A stretch of DNA of 11,382 nucleotides from JBATBW01 sp049662565 (lineage in GTDB: Bacteria; Bacillota_I; Bacilli_A; Erysipelotrichales; Erysipelotrichaceae): assembly GCA_049662565.1 (NCBI GenBank), contig JBATBW010000041.1, positions 1 through 11,382 on the forward strand. The letters are read 5' to 3'. The translations under genes were made by a program, and so were the position numbers. The stretch's first letter is position 1; every line of letters begins with the position of its first letter. This document shows, piece after piece, positions 7,821 through 11,382 of the stretch. The notes under the pieces are model-generated. The model saw only the letters and a list, made by a program, of their open reading frames with translations. It was not told where the DNA came from and made no database searches.

Positions 7821-7832
7821 TAAAGGAGATAT

Positions 7833-8294
7833 ATGATTGATACAAAAAAGGTTTTTACATTAATTGAAGATGATCTAAAAGATTTAGATTTACAAGTATT
7901 GGATATTACTTATTCAACGACTAAACCGCATATTTTACAAGTGATTATTGATAATGCAACTCATGATATCGATTTAGATTTATGTAGTAAGGTTAGTGAA
8001 TTAGTATCTAATAAATTAGAATCAATAGATATTAATGAAGATAATTATTTTTTAGAAGTATGTTCAAGGGGTTGTGAATATGAGTTAACTTCTAAAGAAG
8101 AAATTATGGCTAATGTTAACGAATTTGTTTATGTAGAATTTAATAAACTTATTAAAAATGTTGATAGTGCAAAAGGCTATTTATTACTTGAAGATGATCA
8201 CTATATCTTAGATGCTAACATTAAAGGAGCTAAAAGAAAGCTTCAATTTAATGATTGTGATATAAAATTCATACGCTTAAGCGTGAAAATTTAA
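7833..8294 (+). CDS. rimP: Ribosome maturation factor RimP
   Basis: Cytoplasmic assembly factor for the 30S subunit, 153 aa, a normal length. It has the two-domain RimP plan: an N-terminal alpha/beta domain (about 1-83) and an Sm-like barrel (about 84-153). The family element at the domain boundary, usually YxLEVSSPGxdRPL, is recognisable as YFLEVCSRGCEYEL (about 72-85), with the SSPG core changed to CSRG. An acidic stretch DIDLDLCSKVSELVS (46-60) matches the family helix that begins near D-x-C. The identification rests on this motif and on position immediately before nusA, as in Bacillus (ylxS). The start ATG 7833 follows AAAGGAG (7822-7828) at 4 nt. It is the first gene of the operon behind the promoter and leader hairpin, and its stop lies 12 nt before the nusA start. 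Confidence 0.9.
   Translation: MIDTKKVFTLIEDDLKDLDLQVLDITYSTTKPHILQVIIDNATHDIDLDLCSKVSELVSNKLESIDINEDNYFLEVCSRGCEYELTSKEEIMANVNEFVYVEFNKLIKNVDSAKGYLLLEDDHYILDANIKGAKRKLQFNDCDIKFIRLSVKI
8273..8284. repeat. 12-bp perfect palindrome at the rimP 3' end
   Basis: ACGCTTAAGCGT reads the same on both strands and contains CTTAAG. It lies 10-21 bases before the end of the rimP reading frame and 13 bases before the nusA Shine-Dalgarno. As RNA it folds into only 4-5 bp with a four-base loop. It could bind a dimeric protein, form a weak hairpin, or be chance. Confidence 0.3.
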
Positions 8295-8296
8295 TT

Positions 8297-8301
8297 GGAG
8301 G
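8297..8301 (+). promoter_or_regulatory. Ribosome binding site that fixes the nusA start
   Basis: GGAGG lies 5 nt before ATG 8307 but only 2 nt before ATG 8304. It would be inside the coding region if translation began at TTG 8295. This makes 8307 the best start. Confidence 0.75.
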
Positions 8302-8306
8302 AAATG

Positions 8307-9881
8307 ATGGATTTTAAAAAGATTATTAGTTCAATGAATGAACTAGAAGAAAAAAGTAATGTTTCAAAAAAAATATTAGTAGAAGCGATTAAAGAAGCAT
8401 TAGAAAAAGCTTGTCGTAAAAGTTTAGGTCAAGATGACGCTTTAATTAGAGTAGATATTAATGAAGATAATGGAACTATTAAAGTTTTCTATCAAAAAAA
8501 GATTGTTGAAGATGTTGAAGATGATGCTTTAGAAATGGAATTAGAAGAAGCACATAAATTCAATGCCAATTATCAAGTAGGAGATATGTTTGAAGAAGAA
8601 CAAGATATTGAAGAATTAGGAAGAGCCGCAGCTAGTATTGCGAAAAACGTTATGAAACAAAAAATTCGTGAAGCTTCTAAAGAACTTGTTTATAATGAAT
8701 ATAAAGCTAAGATGTATGAACTTGTTGATGGTATTGTTGAATCAGTAAAAGAAAAATTTTGTTTAGTTAATTTAGGTAAAACAATTGCGATTATGCCTAA
8801 AACTGCTCAAATTCCTAATGAAGTTTATGTAGAAAATCAAAAAATCCGAGTATTAATTACGAAAGTAGAATTAGATACTAAAGGGGCCCAAGTTACTGTT
8901 TCTCGTAGCGATAAGACTTTTATTCGTCGTTTATTTGAAAAAGAAATTCCCGAAATTTGTGAAGGTACTGTAGAAATTAAAGATGTAAGTCGAACACCTG
9001 GAGAAAGATGCAAAGTTTCAGTTTTCTCTAAAAAGGAAAATGTTGATCCAATTGGTGCTTGTATTGGACCTCGTGGTAGTCGTATCCAAGTTGTTCTTAA
9101 TGAATTAGGTAATGAAAAAATTGATATTTTTGAATGGTCAAAGAATACATATGACTTGATTAAGAATGCTTTCTCTCCTGCGAATATTTTAGGAGTATTT
9201 GAAATACCAAGTAGAGAATATATTAATGAAGAAGGAAAAGAAGTTAAGAAAACTAATTTAATTGTTGTTGTTCCTGATCATCAAATATCATTAGCGATTG
9301 GTAAAAGTGGAGTTAATGCGAAATTAGCTGCGAAGTTATGTAATAACCATTTAGATATTAAACCGGAAACGATGATTGATGAAAAGTATCCTGATTGGAA
9401 GATGATGTCTTTAGCTTATAAAGCGAAAGTTGATGCCGAATTAAGATCAGCAATGGTACAAGAAGAACAACAAATCATTGATACACCAATTGTTGAAGAA
9501 ATTGTCGAAGTTATTGAAGAAGTTAAGGAAGTAGAAGAAGTTGCTCCTTATGTACCAGTAGAAGAAGTTGTCATTGTGAAGAAGAAGAAAAGAGAAAAAG
9601 TTAATTATGTTTCTAAGTTGGAAGTGTTAGCTGATGCTACTGCAGCTAGTCCTGTTAAAAAAGAAGAAGACAAAAAAGACTTTAAAAAGAAATATAAAAA
9701 GGAAGATGAAGAACGTAAATTACGTGCTAGTGAACTTGACACTAATAAGGAATATGTTTTCAAACCAACTTATACGCAAGAAGAACTTGATGCCTTTAAC
9801 CAAGATGAAGAAAACAATAAATGGGAAGATAGTGTCTATGATGAAGAGTATGATGATGATTCTTTCTATGATGAGGATTAG
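8307..9881 (+). CDS. nusA: Transcription termination/antitermination protein NusA, with a long charged C-terminal tail
   Basis: RNA polymerase-bound factor controlling pausing, intrinsic termination and antitermination. From ATG 8307 the protein has 524 aa, against about 370 in Bacillus. Domains: N-terminal RNAP-binding domain (1-130), S1 domain (about 137-203, ending VTVSR), KH1 with GPRG (254-257) inside DPIGACIGPRGSRIQVVLNE, and KH2 with GKSG (332-335) inside PDHQISLAIGKSGVNAKLAAK. A roughly ten-residue insertion (SREYINEEGKEVKKT) precedes KH2. After residue 385 there is an unusual tail: a Glu/Val-rich stretch with repeated EEV units (386-424), Lys-rich patches (425-466), and an acidic end (17 Asp/Glu in the last 35 residues). 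The tail does not look like the AR1/AR2 repeats of proteobacterial NusA. No frameshift is seen. It lies between rimP and rnpM as in Bacillus and may feed back on the leader hairpin. Confidence 0.95.
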   Translation: MDFKKIISSMNELEEKSNVSKKILVEAIKEALEKACRKSLGQDDALIRVDINEDNGTIKVFYQKKIVEDVEDDALEMELEEAHKFNANYQVGDMFEEEQDIEELGRAAASIAKNVMKQKIREASKELVYNEYKAKMYELVDGIVESVKEKFCLVNLGKTIAIMPKTAQIPNEVYVENQKIRVLITKVELDTKGAQVTVSRSDKTFIRRLFEKEIPEICEGTVEIKDVSRTPGERCKVSVFSKKENVDPIGACIGPRGSRIQVVLNELGNEKIDIFEWSKNTYDLIKNAFSPANILGVFEIPSREYINEEGKEVKKTNLIVVVPDHQISLAIGKSGVNAKLAAKLCNNHLDIKPETMIDEKYPDWKMMSLAYKAKVDAELRSAMVQEEQQIIDTPIVEEIVEVIEEVKEVEEVAPYVPVEEVVIVKKKKREKVNYVSKLEVLADATAASPVKKEEDKKDFKKKYKKEDEERKLRASELDTNKEYVFKPTYTQEELDAFNQDEENNKWEDSVYDEEYDDDSFYDED

Positions 9882-9886
9882 TATTA

Positions 9887-10150
9887 ATGAAAGCTAAAAA
9901 AGTTGTGATGCGTAAGTGTCTTGCAACTAACTTACAATATCCAAAAAACGAATTATTAAGAATTGTTCGTACTGTCGATAATCAAGTAGTTATCGATAAA
10001 ACGGGTAAGTTAAATGGGCGAGGAGCTTATATTAAGTTGAGTTTAGAAAATATTAAACTGCTTAAAAATCGTAAGTGTTTGAATCGGGCATTTGAGTGTG
10101 ATGTTGATGAAACTATTTATCAACAACTAGAGGAATTAATTAATGAGTAA
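9887..10150 (+). CDS. rnpM: YlxR-family RNA-binding protein RnpM (RNase P modulator)
   Basis: Small basic protein (87 aa), the usual length for the YlxR family (DUF448). The N-terminal RKCLAT element (9-14), the NELLRIVR strand (21-28) and the conserved IDKTGKLNGRGAYI segment (36-49, GRGAY at 44-48) identify it clearly. The Bacillus homologue was recently reported to bind and modulate RNase P, hence the symbol; older annotations say YlxR. It starts 5 nt after nusA. GAGGA (9873-9877, inside the last nusA codons) lies 9 nt before the ATG and can serve as the ribosome binding site. The stop overlaps the ylxQ start by 8 bases, so translational coupling is likely. A role in RNase P control here is inferred by family only. 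Confidence 0.92.
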   Translation: MKAKKVVMRKCLATNLQYPKNELLRIVRTVDNQVVIDKTGKLNGRGAYIKLSLENIKLLKNRKCLNRAFECDVDETIYQQLEELINE

Positions 10151-10430
10151 ACTGACGTCGCTAATATCACTTTGTATCATTTCTAAATGTGTTATTAGTG
10201 GGGAAGTTTTGTTTAAGAGTTTTAAAAGTAAAAAAATATATTTGATTTTAATTGCTGATAATGTGGGGCCAAATAATCGAAAGAAATTACTTGATAAATG
10301 CGCTTTTTATCAAATCGATTATTTGATCGTTGATAATTTTGATGAAGTAGTAAAGGAATTATCTTTAAACAATCGGAAATTTATTGGTATTACTAATAAA
10401 GGATTGGCAGATAAAATTAAGAGTATATAG
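10143..10430 (+). CDS. ylxQ: L7Ae/L30e-family ribosomal-associated RNA-binding protein YlxQ
   Basis: A 95-aa protein of the L7Ae/L30e/S12e/Gadd45 fold, whose members bind kink-turn RNA. It lines up with Bacillus YlxQ (RplGA): an N-terminal helix with SGEVLFKSFKSKKIYLILIADN (about 19-40), then the family NxxKKLLDKCAFYQIDYLIV strand-helix element (about 45-63), and an ITNKGLADKI end. Its precise role in ribosomes is unsettled in the family. The start ATG 10143 lies inside the 3' end of rnpM (8-nt overlap) with AGAGG (10129-10133) 9 nt upstream. The TAG stop is 14 nt before infB. The position between rnpM and infB is the standard Bacillus arrangement and supports the call. Confidence 0.9.
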   Translation: MSKLTSLISLCIISKCVISGEVLFKSFKSKKIYLILIADNVGPNNRKKLLDKCAFYQIDYLIVDNFDEVVKELSLNNRKFIGITNKGLADKIKSI

Positions 10431-10444
10431 AAAGAGGTGAGTGT

Positions 10445-11382
10445 ATGGCTAAAGTAACAAAAAATAATCGAAACAGTAATAAGAAAAATAATCGAAACAA
10501 CAATAATAAAAGAGGTTACAATAACAACAATTCTACTAATAATGTTGTGGTAAATGAAATTACTTATACTGATGCGATTACCGTTATGGAATTAGCACAA
10601 AAATTACATCGTAATTCTAGTGATATTATTAAATTATTGTTTATGTTGGGTCAAATGGTTACTATCAATAGTAATTTAGATGATGAAGCAATCCAATTAA
10701 TTTGTATGGAATATGGAGTAAGTGCAACAAAAGAAGAAATTTTTGATGAAAACAATATTGATGACGAAAAAGATAATCCTGAGGATTTAAAAGAACGTTG
10801 TCCAATTGTAACTATCATGGGACATGTTGACCATGGTAAAACAACGCTATTAGATACAATAAGAGCAACTAAAGTAGTAGATGGTGAATTTGGTGGAATT
10901 ACTCAACATATTGGAGCTTACCAAATTGATGTCAATGATAAAGCAGTAACTTTCTTAGATACACCAGGACATGAGGCTTTCACAGCGATGAGAGCACGTG
11001 GAGCTAGTGTGACCGATATTTGTATTATTGTTGTCGCAGCTGATGATGGGGTAATGCCTCAAACTAAAGAAGCTGTCGACCATGCCAAAGCGGCTGGAGT
11101 TCCAATTATTGTTGCGATTAACAAAATTGATAAACCAGATATTAATATTGATCGTGTGTATAGTGAAATGAGTGAATTAGAATTAATGCCAGAAGAATGG
11201 GGTGGAAACACTATATTCTGTAAAGTAAGTGCAAAAACTGGTGAAGGTGTTAAAGAATTGTTGGAAACTATTTTGGTCGTTTCTGAAGTATTAGAATTAA
11301 AAGCTAATCCAAATAAAGCGGCTTTTGGTACCGTTATTGAAGCTAAATTAGATAAAGGTAGAGGACCAGTTGCGACTATTTT
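10445..11382 (+). CDS. infB: Translation initiation factor IF-2, N-terminal part (3' end outside window)
   Basis: GTPase that brings fMet-tRNA to the 30S subunit and promotes 50S joining. Translating from ATG 10445 gives 312 complete residues without a stop before the window ends. The start has AAAGAGGTGA (10431-10440) upstream. Residues 7-33 are a low-complexity tail, 16 of 27 being Asn, containing a short repeat. One IF2_N domain follows (about 41-95, TVMELAQKLHRNSSDIIKLL). The G domain is complete: G1 GHVDHGKT (126-133), G2 GGITQHIG (150-157), G3 DTPGHEAF (172-179), G4 NKID (226-229) and G5 SAK (262-264). The beginning of domain II (FGTVIEAKLDKGRGPVATI) is cut by the edge. The G domain starts by residue 120, so the N-terminal region is short, as in Mollicutes-like lineages and unlike the long forms of enterobacteria. 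It is the last visible gene of the rimP operon. Confidence 0.96.
   Translation, partial: MAKVTKNNRNSNKKNNRNNNNKRGYNNNNSTNNVVVNEITYTDAITVMELAQKLHRNSSDIIKLLFMLGQMVTINSNLDDEAIQLICMEYGVSATKEEIFDENNIDDEKDNPEDLKERCPIVTIMGHVDHGKTTLLDTIRATKVVDGEFGGITQHIGAYQIDVNDKAVTFLDTPGHEAFTAMRARGASVTDICIIVVAADDGVMPQTKEAVDHAKAAGVPIIVAINKIDKPDINIDRVYSEMSELELMPEEWGGNTIFCKVSAKTGEGVKELLETILVVSEVLELKANPNKAAFGTVIEAKLDKGRGPVATI
10460..10499 (+). repeat. Direct repeat of 16 bp, period 24 bp, in the infB N-terminal tail
   Basis: AAAAATAATCGAAACA occurs at 10460-10475 and again at 10484-10499. The 24-base period equals eight codons, so the protein carries KNNRN twice (residues 6-10 and 14-18). It looks like a small in-frame duplication in a disordered, basic and Asn-rich tail. 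Such units can change copy number between strains without breaking the frame. Confidence 0.7.

Noticed and set aside
7746..7832. A metabolite riboswitch in the rimP leader
   Set aside because: The predicted leader is only about 50 nt with a single hairpin, too short for a known aptamer plus expression platform.
8295..8306. TTG 8295 or ATG 8304 as the nusA start
   Set aside because: The Shine-Dalgarno GGAGG (8297-8301) would lie within the coding sequence or only 2 nt from the start. ATG 8307 has 5 nt spacing.
9634..9897. An 87-codon + strand reading frame overlapping the nusA 3' end
   Set aside because: It lies wholly inside the NusA tail region in another frame. Its Lys/Met-rich composition is what GAA/AAA/GAT-rich NusA codons give when shifted.
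10291..10313. 8-bp inverted repeat TTGATAAA/TTTATCAA in ylxQ
   Set aside because: AT-rich except one pair, in mid-gene and without a T-run after it. It is expected by chance at this base composition.
1..11382. Use of genetic code 4 (TGA as Trp)
   Set aside because: All genes read through under the standard code with no in-frame TGA, and Trp is always TGG. Only absence of TGA is seen, not recoding.

Overview
The window looks like ordinary chromosomal DNA from an AT-rich (roughly one third G+C by eye), low-GC Gram-positive bacterium. The Firmicutes-type replicative polymerase PolC ends in the same QLSLF clamp-binding peptide I recall from Bacillus subtilis PolC, and the order polC-rimP-nusA-rnpM-ylxQ-infB is the Bacillus order. 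A long charged NusA tail, a short Asn-rich IF2 N-terminus, heavy Asn/Lys/Ile content and TTA-dominated leucine suggest a branch near Erysipelotrichia, RF39 or Acholeplasma-type lineages; that placement is inference. An NfnAB complex suggests an anaerobe. Tryptophans are TGG and no gene contains in-frame TGA, so the standard code applies.

Layout: all genes are on the + strand and tightly packed. Block 1 (1-7745) holds the 3' part of recG, rnc, nfnA, nfnB and polC. Junctions are 6 nt or less, 10 nt, a 1-nt overlap and a 1-nt overlap, so this reads as one transcription unit; a weak internal promoter candidate lies in the recG 3' end. Block 2 (7833-11382) holds rimP, nusA, rnpM (ylxR), ylxQ and the 5' part of infB, all within 14 nt of each other or overlapping. 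The only real intergenic gap (7746-7832, 87 nt) carries a good sigma-A-type promoter, a GAAA-capped hairpin with a weak T-tract, and the rimP Shine-Dalgarno. No stretch over 300 bases lacks a gene. I saw no tRNA, rRNA, CRISPR array, insertion sequence or convincing minus-strand gene.

How the genes work together: block 1 mixes DNA repair and replication (RecG, PolC), RNA processing (RNase III) and redox metabolism (NfnAB, which couples NADH, ferredoxin and NADPH). Block 2 is the transcription-translation operon: 30S maturation (RimP), elongation and termination control (NusA), an RNase P-modulating protein (RnpM), an L7Ae-like RNA-binding protein (YlxQ) and initiation factor 2. Nothing here is a clearly undescribed system. 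The best leads are regulatory: a probable NusA-responsive attenuator before rimP, and a terminator-like hairpin inside the first codons of polC, whose start also lacks a Shine-Dalgarno. The absence of TGA as either stop or sense codon and the unusual NusA tail are also worth a look.
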